NCBI GenBank assembly: GCA_037442465.1
Contig: JBBIQI010000002.1
Span: 1 to 44,235 of the forward strand
Length of the DNA stretch: 44,235 nt
Reading direction: 5' to 3'
Source: DSNY01 sp037442465
GTDB lineage: Bacteria; Pseudomonadota; Gammaproteobacteria; Burkholderiales; Burkholderiaceae_F
Shown here: positions 29,365-38,203 of the stretch, piece after piece
How the letters are laid out: every line of letters begins with the position of its first letter
How positions within the stretch are numbered: the first letter of the stretch is position 1
Notes under the pieces: generated by a model
The model's database searches: none
What the model saw: the letters and a program-made list of their open reading frames with translations, nothing else
What the model was told of the DNA's origin: nothing
Program-made: the position numbers and the translations under genes

Positions 29365-30327
29365 ATGGACGCACGCACCGACTTGCGCCCGGAACTGTAC
29401 GCACCGGTCGAGCCGTACGACAGCGGCATGCTGCCGCTGGACGACGTGCATACGATGTACTGGGAAACGAGCGGCAACCCGCAGGGTGTGCCGGTGGTGT
29501 TCCTGCACGGCGGGCCGGGCGGCGGCAGCTCGCCCGAGCACCGGCGCTTCTTCGATCCGGACTTCTTCCGCATCGTGCTGTTCGACCAGCGCGGGGCCGG
29601 TGCATCGACGCCGGCGGGCGAGGTCACGAACAACACGACCGCGCATCTGGTGCGCGACATCGAAAAGCTGCGCAACTATCTGGGCGTGCAGCGCTGGCTC
29701 GTGTTCGGCGGCTCGTGGGGCAGCACGCTGGGGCTGGCCTACGGCGAAGCGATGCCCGAGCGCTGCCTCGGCTTCGTGCTGCGCGGCATCTTCCTCGGCC
29801 GCGCCTCCGAGATCGACTGGTTCCTGTACGGGCTGCGCAACGTCTTTCCCGAGGCGTGGCGCCGCTTCGCCGAGATGCTGCCCGCGGCCGAACGCGGCGA
29901 CCTGCTGCGCGGCTATCTGAAACGGCTGTTCGACCCGGATCCGCGCGTGCACCTGCCGTTTGCGCGCGCGTGGAGCGAATACGAAGGAAGCTGCTCGACG
30001 CTGCTGCCCAATCCGGAGCTGGTACGGCACTTCGCCGACGAAGCGCTCGGACTGGCGCGGCTCGAGGCGCATTACTTCGCGCATCGCTGCTTCCTCGCGC
30101 CCGACCAGTTGATCAACAACCTGTATCGCGTGCGCCATCTGCCGGCGGCGATCGTGCAGGCGCGCTACGACATGGTCTGTCCGATCGTCAATGCCGACGA
30201 ACTGGCGCGCGCGTGGCCGAGCGCGCGCTACGTCGTCGTCGCCGACGCGGGCCATTCGGTATGGGAGCCGCCCGTTCGGGCGGCGGTGCTGCGCGAAGTC
30301 GAGCGTTTCAAGCAGCTTCTGGCGTAG
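29365..30327 (+). CDS. pip: Proline iminopeptidase
   Basis: This cytoplasmic enzyme releases N-terminal proline from peptides. The 320-residue alpha/beta-hydrolase has the S33 family signature: MYWETSGNPQGVPVVFLHGGPGGG at the oxyanion hole, FDQRGAGAS, and the nucleophile Ser117 in FGGSWGSTLGLAY. The acid is in ARYDMVCP and the base in ADAGHSVWEP. An ATG nine bases earlier is possible but sits in the -10 hexamer. It is followed five bases later by the hydroxypyruvate isomerase gene. Confidence 0.94.
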   Translation: MDARTDLRPELYAPVEPYDSGMLPLDDVHTMYWETSGNPQGVPVVFLHGGPGGGSSPEHRRFFDPDFFRIVLFDQRGAGASTPAGEVTNNTTAHLVRDIEKLRNYLGVQRWLVFGGSWGSTLGLAYGEAMPERCLGFVLRGIFLGRASEIDWFLYGLRNVFPEAWRRFAEMLPAAERGDLLRGYLKRLFDPDPRVHLPFARAWSEYEGSCSTLLPNPELVRHFADEALGLARLEAHYFAHRCFLAPDQLINNLYRVRHLPAAIVQARYDMVCPIVNADELARAWPSARYVVVADAGHSVWEPPVRAAVLREVERFKQLLA

Positions 30328-30332
30328 ACACG

Positions 30333-31121
30333 ATGCCGCGCTTTGCCGCGAACCTGAGCACGCTGTACCCGGAGCACGCGCTCGTGCAGCGTGCGGCCGC
30401 CGCGGCGCGCGACGGCTTTGCCGCGGTCGAGGTGCAGTCGCCGTACGCGGTCGAAGCGGCCGAGTTCAGGCGCGCGCTCGACGACGCGCGCGTACGGCTC
30501 GTGCTGATGAACGCCCCGCAGGGCGATCACGACGCGGGCGAACGCGGCCTGGCCGCGCTGCCCGGCCGCGAGAGGCAGTTCGAAGCGTCGATCGAGCAGG
30601 CGCTCGACTATGCGCGCACGGTCGGTGCGCCGCGCCTGCACGTGATGGCCGGCCGCCCGCCGGCCGAGTGCGACCCGGACGAATGCTTGCGCGCGTATCT
30701 GCGCAATCTCGCGTATGCCTGCGACACGCTGCGGCCGCACGGCATCACGGTGACGATCGAGCCGATCAACACGCGCGACATGCCGGGCTACTACCTGACC
30801 CGCCAGCAGCAGGGTGCCGACGTGATCGCGGCATTGCACAAGCCCAACCTCGGTCTGCAACTGGACTTCTACCATCTGCAGATCATGGAAGGCGACCTGG
30901 CGCGGCACATCGAGCGCTTTTTCCCGCTGGTGGCGCACGTTCAGATCGCCGGCGTACCCGACCGGCACGAACCCGACTCGGGCGAGATCAACTACCCGTT
31001 CCTGTTCGCGCTGCTCGACCGGCTGGGTTACGCCGGCTGGGTCGGCTGCGAGTACCGGCCCGCGCGCGGGACCGCACCGGGCGGGACCTCGGCCGGTCTG
31101 GGCTGGCTGCGACGCGTCTGA
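30333..31121 (+). CDS. hyi: Hydroxypyruvate isomerase
   Basis: This TIM-barrel isomerase of the xylose-isomerase-like fold interconverts hydroxypyruvate and tartronate semialdehyde in glyoxylate metabolism. The 262-residue product begins MPRFAANLSTLYPE and shows GFAAVEVQSPY, LHVMAGRPP, the catalytic Glu in TIEPINTRDMPGYYL near 143, HVQIAGVPDRHEPDSGEINY, and the second Glu in GCEYRP near 239. It is close behind pip and probably co-transcribed. No other glyoxylate gene is adjacent, although the FAD oxidase at 18967-20370 could use glycolate. Confidence 0.9.
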   Translation: MPRFAANLSTLYPEHALVQRAAAAARDGFAAVEVQSPYAVEAAEFRRALDDARVRLVLMNAPQGDHDAGERGLAALPGRERQFEASIEQALDYARTVGAPRLHVMAGRPPAECDPDECLRAYLRNLAYACDTLRPHGITVTIEPINTRDMPGYYLTRQQQGADVIAALHKPNLGLQLDFYHLQIMEGDLARHIERFFPLVAHVQIAGVPDRHEPDSGEINYPFLFALLDRLGYAGWVGCEYRPARGTAPGGTSAGLGWLRRV

Positions 31122-31215
31122 TGGCGCTGCAGCCCGCTCTTGCGGGCGATTTCCGTCGCCGCGGCGGTGGGCTACGATGGCCTCGCGTCGATGACGACGG
31201 TGAGGGAGGCGGACG

Positions 31216-31668
31216 ATGAAAGTCAGCGACATCCTGAAAGTCAAGGGCAAGGCCCTGTTCACCTGCAGGCCCGAGGAGACATTGCGCGGGGCGGTGCAGA
31301 CGATGGCGGAAAACGACCTTGGCTCGGTGGTCGTGATGGACCGCGGCACCTTGGCGGGGATGTTGACGTTCCGCGAAGTGATCGATGCACTGCATCGCGG
31401 CGGTGGCTCGCTGGGCGAGCGGCGCGTCACCGAAGTCATGCGGCCGGTCGATCTGACGGTCTCGCCCGATACCGACGTGATGGAACTGCGGCGCCTGATG
31501 ATCGACACGCACGTACGCTACGTGCCGGTCGTGCGCGACGGCGTGCTCGAAGGCGTGCTGTCGCTGTACGACGTCGCCAAGGCGGTGCTCGAAGAGCAGA
31601 GCTTCGAGAATCGCATGCTCAAGGCGTACATCCGCGACTGGCCCGAACAGGAGTCGGTCAGCGGGTGA
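31216..31668 (+). CDS. CBS domain pair protein
   Basis: This is a 150-residue cytoplasmic protein made of two CBS repeats, about 8-62 (VKGKALFTCRPEETLRGAVQTMAENDLGSVVV) and 74-130 (VTEVMRPVDLTVSPDTDVMELRRLMIDTHVRYVPVV). Such pairs bind adenosine nucleotides and act as energy or redox sensors. There is no fused catalytic domain. GAGGGAGG precedes the ATG, and a -10-like TACGAT (31173-31178) suits a separate promoter. Confidence 0.92.
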   Translation: MKVSDILKVKGKALFTCRPEETLRGAVQTMAENDLGSVVVMDRGTLAGMLTFREVIDALHRGGGSLGERRVTEVMRPVDLTVSPDTDVMELRRLMIDTHVRYVPVVRDGVLEGVLSLYDVAKAVLEEQSFENRMLKAYIRDWPEQESVSG

Positions 31669-31841
31669 GCCTGGCGACCTGCGGGACGCGCGTCTTGCCC
31701 GTCGGCGCGGCGGCGGGCTCGGGCGCAACGCGACCGTGAAGGGTCGCCCCCGGCGGCCCGCGACACGCGCGCGCCGCGGCACCGCCGGTATCGAATGATG
31801 CGACCGTCGCTGCGCGCGTTGGCGCGCACCGGCCGGCTTCC

Positions 31842-31847
31842 TAGCAT
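31842..31847 (+). promoter_or_regulatory. -10-like hexamer before the amidohydrolase gene
   Basis: TAGCAT ends ten bases before ATG 31858. A transcript from it would be leaderless or nearly so, and it supports the later start over the upstream in-frame ATGs. No -35 is evident. Confidence 0.3.
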
Positions 31848-31857
31848 GCGCGGCGTC

Positions 31858-33093
31858 ATGCATCGCCGCCAATTCCTTCGCCTGACCGGCACCGTTTCCG
31901 CGGCTGCGCTGGGGCCTGCGTACACGCTCGCGGCCGCAGGCGCCTGCGCCGAGCCGTTGCCCGACGAGCTGGCGCGGCATGAACTCGTCGCCGCCGCCTG
32001 GAGCGGGGTCGATCCGCAGCGCTACTGGGACGCCCACGCGCATCTGGTCGGCACCGGCGACTCAGGCAGCGGCGCCTACGTTCACCCGGACACGCAAAGC
32101 TGGTTCAGTCCGATCGAGCGCATCCGCCGAAAGGTCATGATGGCCGCGGCCTGCGTCGACGATGCGCCCGACGGCGCCGTCGACGCCCGCTACGTCGAGC
32201 GGCTGGCGGCGCTGCTCGCCGCGTTCCCGGCCGGTTGCAAGATGCTGCTATTCGCGTTCGACCATGCGGTCGACGACGCCGGCGTCGAGCGGCCCGAGCG
32301 CTCGACCTTTTTTACCCCCGACGCGTACGCGGCCGCGGTGGCACGTGCCCGGCCGGACCGCTTCGAGTGGGTCGCGTCGATCCACCCGTACCGGACCGAT
32401 GCGCTCGAGCGGCTTGCCGCTGCCGCGGCCGCTGGCGCGCGCGCGGTCAAGTGGCTGCCTTCGTCGATGAACATCGACCCGGCGTCGGCGCGTTGCGACG
32501 CGTTCTACGCGCGGCTCGTCGCGCACCGGTTGCCGCTGATCGTTCACTGCGGCGAGGAGGTCGCCGCGCCGGGCGCACGGCGGCATGCGTTCAACAACCC
32601 GCTGCGGCTGCGGCGCGCGCTCGATGCCGGCGTGCGCGTGGTCGTCGCCCACGCGGCCACGCTCGGCTACGCCGTCGACATCGACCGCGGCGAAAACGGT
32701 CCGCGCGTGCGGTCGTTCGATCTGTTCGCGCGGCTGATGGGCGAGCCGCGCTACGAAGGCAGGCTTTTCGGCGACCTGTCGGCGGTGTTCCAGCGCAATC
32801 GCGACCTGGACGTGATGCGCCGGCTGCTCGCGCGCGGCGACTGGCACCACCGACTGCTGCATGGTTCGGACTACCCGCTGCCCGGCATCGGTTTGCTGTA
32901 TTCGCTGCCGACGTTGGTCACGGCCGGGCTGCTCGAGGCCGCGGCCGCCGAAGTGCTGCTGCGGATCCGAGCGTTCAATCCGCTGCTGTTCGAGTTCGTG
33001 CTCAAGCGCACGCTGGCGGACGGCTCCGCGCGGCTCGCACCGAGCGTGTTTCACACGCGCGAGTTCTTCGATCCCCGGACCGACAACGACTGA
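31858..33093 (+). CDS. Tat-exported amidohydrolase-family protein
   Basis: This is a 411-residue metal-dependent hydrolase of the Amidohydro_2 type. The N-terminus HRRQFLRLTGTVSAAALGPA is a twin-arginine leader, so it should act in the periplasm, which is uncommon for this fold. Metal-binding marks are HxH in WDAHAHLVG (about 58-63), a Lys in VKWLPSS, His in LIVHCGEEV and VVVAHAATLG, and Asp in LHGSDYPLPG. The substrate is unknown. The start was chosen for the leader and the nearby -10 hexamer. It ends 13 bases before the MFS-acyltransferase gene, so the two may be one unit. Confidence 0.85.
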   Translation: MHRRQFLRLTGTVSAAALGPAYTLAAAGACAEPLPDELARHELVAAAWSGVDPQRYWDAHAHLVGTGDSGSGAYVHPDTQSWFSPIERIRRKVMMAAACVDDAPDGAVDARYVERLAALLAAFPAGCKMLLFAFDHAVDDAGVERPERSTFFTPDAYAAAVARARPDRFEWVASIHPYRTDALERLAAAAAAGARAVKWLPSSMNIDPASARCDAFYARLVAHRLPLIVHCGEEVAAPGARRHAFNNPLRLRRALDAGVRVVVAHAATLGYAVDIDRGENGPRVRSFDLFARLMGEPRYEGRLFGDLSAVFQRNRDLDVMRRLLARGDWHHRLLHGSDYPLPGIGLLYSLPTLVTAGLLEAAAAEVLLRIRAFNPLLFEFVLKRTLADGSARLAPSVFHTREFFDPRTDND

Positions 33094-33106
33094 GGAATCC
33101 CCGACC

Positions 33107-34996
33107 GTGTCTTCGCCCGGACAGTTCGCGCTGCTCGCGCAGCGCCGTTTCGCGCCGTTTTTCTGGACGCAGTTTCTCGGCGCCGCCAACGACAACGTGT
33201 TCAAGTACGCGTTCACGCTGCTGGTCACGTACAAGGCGGCCGACTACACGACGCTCGCGCCGGCGCTGGCCGTGAACCTGATTGCGGCGCTGTTCGTGCT
33301 GCCGTTCCTGCTGTTTTCCGCGACCAGCGGGCAGCTCGCCGACAAGTACGACAAGGCGCGGCTGATGCGGCTGGTCAAGCTGCTCGAGGTCGCGATCATG
33401 CTGGCGGGTGCCTGGGGTTTCTGGGCGCAGAGTTTCGAAGTGCTGCTCGCCTGCACCTTCCTGATGGGGCTGCACTCGACGCTGTTCGGCCCGGTCAAGT
33501 ACGCGTACCTGCCGCAAGTGCTGGCGCCGACCGAGATCGTCGGCGGCAACGGCCTGGTCGAGATGGGCACCTTCGTCGCGATCCTGCTCGGGACGATGAC
33601 AGCCGGCGCGCTGATCGACGCCAGCCCGGCCGGCCATGTGTACGCGGCGACCGTCTGCGTCGCGCTGGCGCTGGCGGGACTGGCGGCGAGTCTTGCGATT
33701 CCTTCGGCCGCACCGGCGGACCCGAAGCTTGCGATCGACTGCAACCCCATTCGCGTCACCTGGCTCAATGTGCAGGTCGCACGGCGCGATCGCGCGGTGT
33801 TCTTGTCCGTGCTCGGCATCTCGTGGCTGTGGTTCTTCGGGGCGGTGTTCCTGACGCAGTTCCCGCAGTTCGCGCAGCAGACGCTGCGCGGCGATCCGTC
33901 CGTGGCGACGCTCTTGCTTGCGGTGTTTTCGATCGGCATCGGGATCGGGTCGCTGGCGTGCGAGCGGATGTCGCGCCATCAGGTCGAGATCGGGCTGGTG
34001 CCTTTCGGCTCGATCGGGATGTCGGCTTTTACGGTCGACCTGTACTTCGCGGTCCAGCATCTGCCGCCGAGCGCGCCGATGACGATCGCGCCATTCCTCG
34101 CGCTGCCTGCGCACTGGCGCGTGCTCGCGGACCTGTTTCTGCTCGCAATGTTCGCCGGCTTCTACAGCGTGCCGCTGTATGCGCTGATCCAGACGCGCAG
34201 CGAGGCGACACACAAGGCGCGCATCATCGCGTCGAACAACATCCTGAATGCCGTCTTCCTGATCCTCGCAGCGGGCTTCGCCGCGCTGGTGCTCGGGCCG
34301 CTCGGGATGTCGATCCCGCAGCTGTTTCTGCTGACGGCGCTGGCAAACGTGCTGGTCGCCGCGTACATCTACACGCTGGTGCCGGAGTTCCTGCTGCGCT
34401 TTCTGTCGTGGCTGCTGGTCAGCGCCGTGTACCGAATCCGGCGGCAGGGTGTCGAGCGGATTCCGGCCGAAGGGCCGGCGGTGATCGTCAGCAATCACGT
34501 GAGCTTCGTCGACGCGCTGGTGCTGATGGCGATCAGCCCGCGCCCGATCCGCTTCGTGATGGATCTGGGCATTTTCCGCATCCCGGTGCTGTCGTGGCTG
34601 TTTCGCCAGGTCAAGGCGATCCCGATCGCGCCGGCCAAGGTCGACGCGGCGATGATGGAACGCGCGTTCGAACGCGTGTCGGAAGCGCTGCGCGACGGTC
34701 AGCCCGTGTGCATCTTTCCGGAGGGGCGGATCACCGCCGACGGCGAGATCGCGCCGTTTCGGCCGGGCATCACGCGCATTCTCGAGCGCGATCCGGTGCC
34801 GGTGATTCCGGTGGCTTTGCAGGGGCTGTGGGGATCGTTTTTTTCGCGCAAGGGCGGCGCGGCGATGACCAGGCCTTTTCGCCGCGGCTTGTTCTCCAGG
34901 ATCGGGGTGGCGGTCGGCGTGCCGGTCGCGCCGGCCGAAGCCACGCCCGAGCGGCTGCGCGAAATGGTGGCCACGCTGCGCGGCGACTGGAAGTGA
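33107..34996 (+). CDS. MFS transporter fused to 1-acylglycerol-3-phosphate-type acyltransferase
   Basis: This is a 629-residue two-domain inner-membrane protein. Residues about 1-430 form an MFS transporter like the lysophospholipid flippase LplT (RFAPFFWTQFLGAANDNVFKYAF, GLHSTLFGPVKYAYLPQVL). Residues about 440-629 form a PlsC acyltransferase with NHVSFVDAL (H-x4-D) and FPEGRITADGEI (FPEGT-like block). The likely role is to flip lysophospholipids inward and re-acylate them. The Aas fusion of E. coli has acyltransferase plus acyl-ACP synthetase with separate LplT; here no synthetase domain is seen. It starts at GTG 33107 behind GAGGAA. Confidence 0.92.
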   Translation: MSSPGQFALLAQRRFAPFFWTQFLGAANDNVFKYAFTLLVTYKAADYTTLAPALAVNLIAALFVLPFLLFSATSGQLADKYDKARLMRLVKLLEVAIMLAGAWGFWAQSFEVLLACTFLMGLHSTLFGPVKYAYLPQVLAPTEIVGGNGLVEMGTFVAILLGTMTAGALIDASPAGHVYAATVCVALALAGLAASLAIPSAAPADPKLAIDCNPIRVTWLNVQVARRDRAVFLSVLGISWLWFFGAVFLTQFPQFAQQTLRGDPSVATLLLAVFSIGIGIGSLACERMSRHQVEIGLVPFGSIGMSAFTVDLYFAVQHLPPSAPMTIAPFLALPAHWRVLADLFLLAMFAGFYSVPLYALIQTRSEATHKARIIASNNILNAVFLILAAGFAALVLGPLGMSIPQLFLLTALANVLVAAYIYTLVPEFLLRFLSWLLVSAVYRIRRQGVERIPAEGPAVIVSNHVSFVDALVLMAISPRPIRFVMDLGIFRIPVLSWLFRQVKAIPIAPAKVDAAMMERAFERVSEALRDGQPVCIFPEGRITADGEIAPFRPGITRILERDPVPVIPVALQGLWGSFFSRKGGAAMTRPFRRGLFSRIGVAVGVPVAPAEATPERLREMVATLRGDWK

Positions 34997-35030
34997 GTCG
35001 CCCGTGGCGATGCGCGCAACGAAGACTCAC

Positions 35031-35036
35031 TAGAAT
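35031..35036 (+). promoter_or_regulatory. -10 hexamer of aroC
   Basis: TAGAAT lies 24 bases before the aroC start, leaving room for the ribosome-binding site AAGAGACG. No strong -35 sequence is visible. Confidence 0.4.
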
Positions 35037-35060
35037 CGGGCCGTTCTCAAGAGACGTTTC

Positions 35061-36170
35061 ATGTCGGGATCGACGTTCGGGCATCTGCTTCGGGTCACCA
35101 ACTTCGGCGAATCGCACGGCCCGGCGATCGGCTGCGTGATCGACGGCTGTCCGCCGGGGCTTGCGCTTGCGGTCGAAGACCTGCAGCCGGATCTGGACCG
35201 GCGCAAGCCGGGCACGTCGCGCCACGTGACGCAGCGGCGCGAATCCGATCGGGTCGAGATCCTGTCGGGCGTGTTCGAGGGCCGTACGACCGGCACGCCG
35301 ATCGCGCTGCTGATTCGCAACGAGGACGCGCGCAGCAGCGACTACGCCGATCTGCTCGATACCTTTCGCCCGGGCCACGCCGACTACACGTACTGGCGCA
35401 AGTACGGCGTGCGCGATCCGCGCGGTGGCGGGCGTTCGTCGGCGCGGCTGACCGCGCCGATGGTCGCCGCCGGCGCGGTCGCCAAGAAGTGGTTGCGCGA
35501 GCGCTACGGCACCCGAGTGCGCGGCTGTCTGCAGCAGCTCGGCGACGTCGAGATCCCGTTCGTCGCTTGGGAGCTGGCCGAGTCGAACCCGTTTTTCGCG
35601 CCCAACGAAGCGATCGTGCCTCGGCTCGAGGACTACATGGACGCGCTGCGCAAGCAGGGCGATTCGTGTGGGGCGCGGTTGCGCGTGGCCGCGACGAACG
35701 TGCCGGTCGGCCTCGGCGCGCCGCTGTTCGACAAGCTCGACGCCGACATCGCGTACGCGCTGATGGGCATCAACGCGGTCAAGGGTGTCGAGATCGGCAG
35801 CGGTTTCGGCGCGGTGCGCCAGCGCGGCAGTGAACACGGCGACGAGCTGACGCCACACGGGTTCCTGTCGAATCACGCTGGCGGCGTGCTCGGCGGAATC
35901 TCGACCGGGCAGGACATCGAGGTGTCGATCGCGATCAAGCCGACGTCGAGCATCCGGCTGCCGCGCCGCTCGATCGACCGCAACAACCGACCGGTGACGG
36001 TCGAAACGCACGGCCGCCACGATCCGTGCGTCGGCATCCGCGCCACGCCGATCGCCGAGGCGATGCTGGCGCTCGTGCTGATGGATCATGCGCTGCTGCA
36101 GCGCGCGCAGAACGCCGACGTCGCGCTGCCGGTGCCGCCGATCGCCGCGCGCGCACCCGACGGTGTATGA
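35061..36170 (+). CDS. aroC: Chorismate synthase
   Basis: This enzyme converts 5-enolpyruvylshikimate 3-phosphate to chorismate with reduced FMN, the last step of the shikimate pathway. The 369-residue protein begins MSGSTFGHLLRVTNFGESHG and shows GVFEGRTTGTPIALLI, FRPGHADYTYWRKYGVRDPRGGGRSSAR, and GISTGQDIEVSIAIKPTSSI. All three family signatures are intact. Its stop overlaps the start of the next MFS gene (ATGA). Confidence 0.98.
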   Translation: MSGSTFGHLLRVTNFGESHGPAIGCVIDGCPPGLALAVEDLQPDLDRRKPGTSRHVTQRRESDRVEILSGVFEGRTTGTPIALLIRNEDARSSDYADLLDTFRPGHADYTYWRKYGVRDPRGGGRSSARLTAPMVAAGAVAKKWLRERYGTRVRGCLQQLGDVEIPFVAWELAESNPFFAPNEAIVPRLEDYMDALRKQGDSCGARLRVAATNVPVGLGAPLFDKLDADIAYALMGINAVKGVEIGSGFGAVRQRGSEHGDELTPHGFLSNHAGGVLGGISTGQDIEVSIAIKPTSSIRLPRRSIDRNNRPVTVETHGRHDPCVGIRATPIAEAMLALVLMDHALLQRAQNADVALPVPPIAARAPDGV

Positions 36171-37366
36171 CGGATCGACGGGGCGCGGCGCGCGCCGCCG
36201 ACTGGCGGCTCGGCGCTTTCTTCGCCGCCTACTTCGCCACTGCCGGCATCTTTGCGCCGTACTTTCCGCTGTATCTCGAAAGCCGTGGTCTGACCGCCGC
36301 GCAGATCGGCATCGTGCTGGCGATGATGCAGGGCATGCGGGTGGTGGGCCCGAACCTGTGGGGCTATCTTGCCGACCGCACCGCGCAGCGGATCGCGATC
36401 CTGCGCTGGACCGCAGCTGCAGCTTTCGCGTGTTTCGTGCCGATCCTGCTGCCGGGCGGTTTCGCCTGGACCTTCGGCGTGATGTTCGCGGTCAACCTGT
36501 TCATCACCGCGCAGATCCCGGTCGGCGAGTCGATCACCGCCGCGCGCCTGCGGCAGGACGCCTCGGGGGCTGCGCGCTACGGCCGCCTGCGTGCGTGGGG
36601 ATCGCTCGGCTTCATCGTGCTCGTGCTGGCCGCCGGCCTGCTGTTCGACCGAGTCGGCATCGGCTGGCAGCCGTACGTCGCGCTCGCGCTGCTTGCGCTG
36701 GCGGCGGCGACGACATGGCTGATCGACGCGCCGCACGACGAGTCGCAACAGCCCGGCGTGTCGGTTCGCCGACGGCTCGCCGAGCCGCGCGTGCGCTGGT
36801 TCTTCGCGTCGGCGGCGCTGATGGTGTTCGCGCACGGCGCGTACTACACGTACTTTTCGCTGCATCTGGCGCAGCTCGGCTACAGCAAGACCCAGATCGG
36901 GGTGTTCTGGGTCGTCGGCGTCGTCGTCGAAATCGCGTTCTTCTACACACAGGGCCGGTTCTTCGCGCGCTACGGCGCGTTCAAGCTGCTGGCCGTGAGT
37001 TTCCTGTTGGCGGCGCTGCGCTTTTTCCTGATCGCGGAGTTCGCGCATCTGTGGTTGCTGCTGCTCGCCGCGCAAGTCCTGCACGCGGTGACATTCGCGG
37101 TGCATCACAGCGCCTCGGTCCTGACGATCCAGCAGTGGTTTCCGGGTCACGCCAGCGCGCGCGGCCAGGCGCTGTACGTCAGCATCGGCTACGGCATCGG
37201 CGGCACGGCGGGCGGCCTCGTTGCCGCGTGGCTGTGGTCGGCGTTCGGGCCCGCGACGGCGTTTCTTTCGAGCAGCGCGGCAGCGCTCGCCGGCTGGTGG
37301 GCGGTACAGCGCACGCGCATCCTCGACCGCGCCGCGCACGGTCGCGCCGTGACATCGACGGGTTGA
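36167..37366 (+). CDS. MFS transporter (MFS_1-like, HcaT type)
   Basis: This is a 399-residue membrane protein with about twelve helices. The start GAFFAAYFATAGIFAPYFPLYLESRGLTAAQIG and the segment VVGPNLWGYLADR are typical of the MFS_1_like group that includes 3-phenylpropionate permease HcaT and nucleoside-type carriers. The substrate cannot be assigned. The ATG overlaps the aroC stop by four bases, so expression is coupled to aroC. Confidence 0.9.
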   Translation: MTDRRGAARAADWRLGAFFAAYFATAGIFAPYFPLYLESRGLTAAQIGIVLAMMQGMRVVGPNLWGYLADRTAQRIAILRWTAAAAFACFVPILLPGGFAWTFGVMFAVNLFITAQIPVGESITAARLRQDASGAARYGRLRAWGSLGFIVLVLAAGLLFDRVGIGWQPYVALALLALAAATTWLIDAPHDESQQPGVSVRRRLAEPRVRWFFASAALMVFAHGAYYTYFSLHLAQLGYSKTQIGVFWVVGVVVEIAFFYTQGRFFARYGAFKLLAVSFLLAALRFFLIAEFAHLWLLLLAAQVLHAVTFAVHHSASVLTIQQWFPGHASARGQALYVSIGYGIGGTAGGLVAAWLWSAFGPATAFLSSSAAALAGWWAVQRTRILDRAAHGRAVTSTG

Positions 37367-37381
37367 GCGGGAGGCAAATTC

Positions 37382-38203
37382 ATGCTGAACAAGGTCATGC
37401 GCCGCCGCCTTGCGTGGGCGGCGTTCGGGCTCGCGCTGGCGATCACGGGCTGCCAGACCGTGCAGACGACGCGCGGCGGCGCGGTCGGGGTCGAGCGCAC
37501 GCAGCGGATGGCGGTTTCGGCGCAACAGGTCGACAGCGCCGCACGCCAGCAGTACGCGCAGATCCTGGCCGAGGCCGACAAGAAAGGGCTGCTGAACCGC
37601 GACGTCAGACAGACCGAACGGGTGCGCGCGATCGCGCAGCGGCTGATCCCGCACACGGCGGTGTTCCGCGACGACGCCCCGCACTGGCAATGGGAGGTCA
37701 ACGTGCTTGGGTCGGACCAGGTCAATGCCTGGTGCATGCCCGGCGGCAAGATCGCCGTGTACACCGGGCTGATCGAGAAGCTGAAGATCACCGACGACGA
37801 ACTCGCCGCGGTCATCGGCCACGAGATCTCGCACGCTTTGCGCGAGCACGCGCGCGAGCGCATGTCGCGGCAGATGGCCGCCGGCGTCGGGCTCGCGGCG
37901 ATCGAGATTCTGACCGGGGTGCGCCTCGGCGATTTCGGTCAGATGCTGGCGCAAAGCATGTTCGTGCTGCCGAACAGCCGCGAGAACGAACAGGAAGCGG
38001 ACCGCATCGGCGTCGAACTCGCCGCGCGCGCGGGCTACGACCCGCGCGCCGCAGTCACGCTTTGGAACAAGATGGCCGGCCAGGGCGGCTCGCAGCCGCC
38101 GCAATGGCTGTCGACGCACCCGTCACACGAAACGCGCATTCGCGACCTGCAGGACTACGCCCGGCGCGTGCTGCCGCTGTACGAGCAGGCGAAGAAACGT
38201 TAA
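37382..38203 (+). CDS. M48 family metalloprotease, lipoprotein
   Basis: This 273-residue protein has a lipoprotein signal with the lipobox Cys at residue 24 (LAITGC), so it is anchored in a membrane facing the periplasm. The zinc site is HEISH at 147-151, with the third ligand Glu205 in ENEQEADRIG. SDQVNAWCMPGGKIAVYTGLI precedes it, as in LoiP/YcaL and BepA-type proteases, which act in outer-membrane protein quality control. No TPR domain follows, so it is closer to LoiP than BepA. It converges on the dioxygenase gene. Confidence 0.92.
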   Translation: MLNKVMRRRLAWAAFGLALAITGCQTVQTTRGGAVGVERTQRMAVSAQQVDSAARQQYAQILAEADKKGLLNRDVRQTERVRAIAQRLIPHTAVFRDDAPHWQWEVNVLGSDQVNAWCMPGGKIAVYTGLIEKLKITDDELAAVIGHEISHALREHARERMSRQMAAGVGLAAIEILTGVRLGDFGQMLAQSMFVLPNSRENEQEADRIGVELAARAGYDPRAAVTLWNKMAGQGGSQPPQWLSTHPSHETRIRDLQDYARRVLPLYEQAKKR

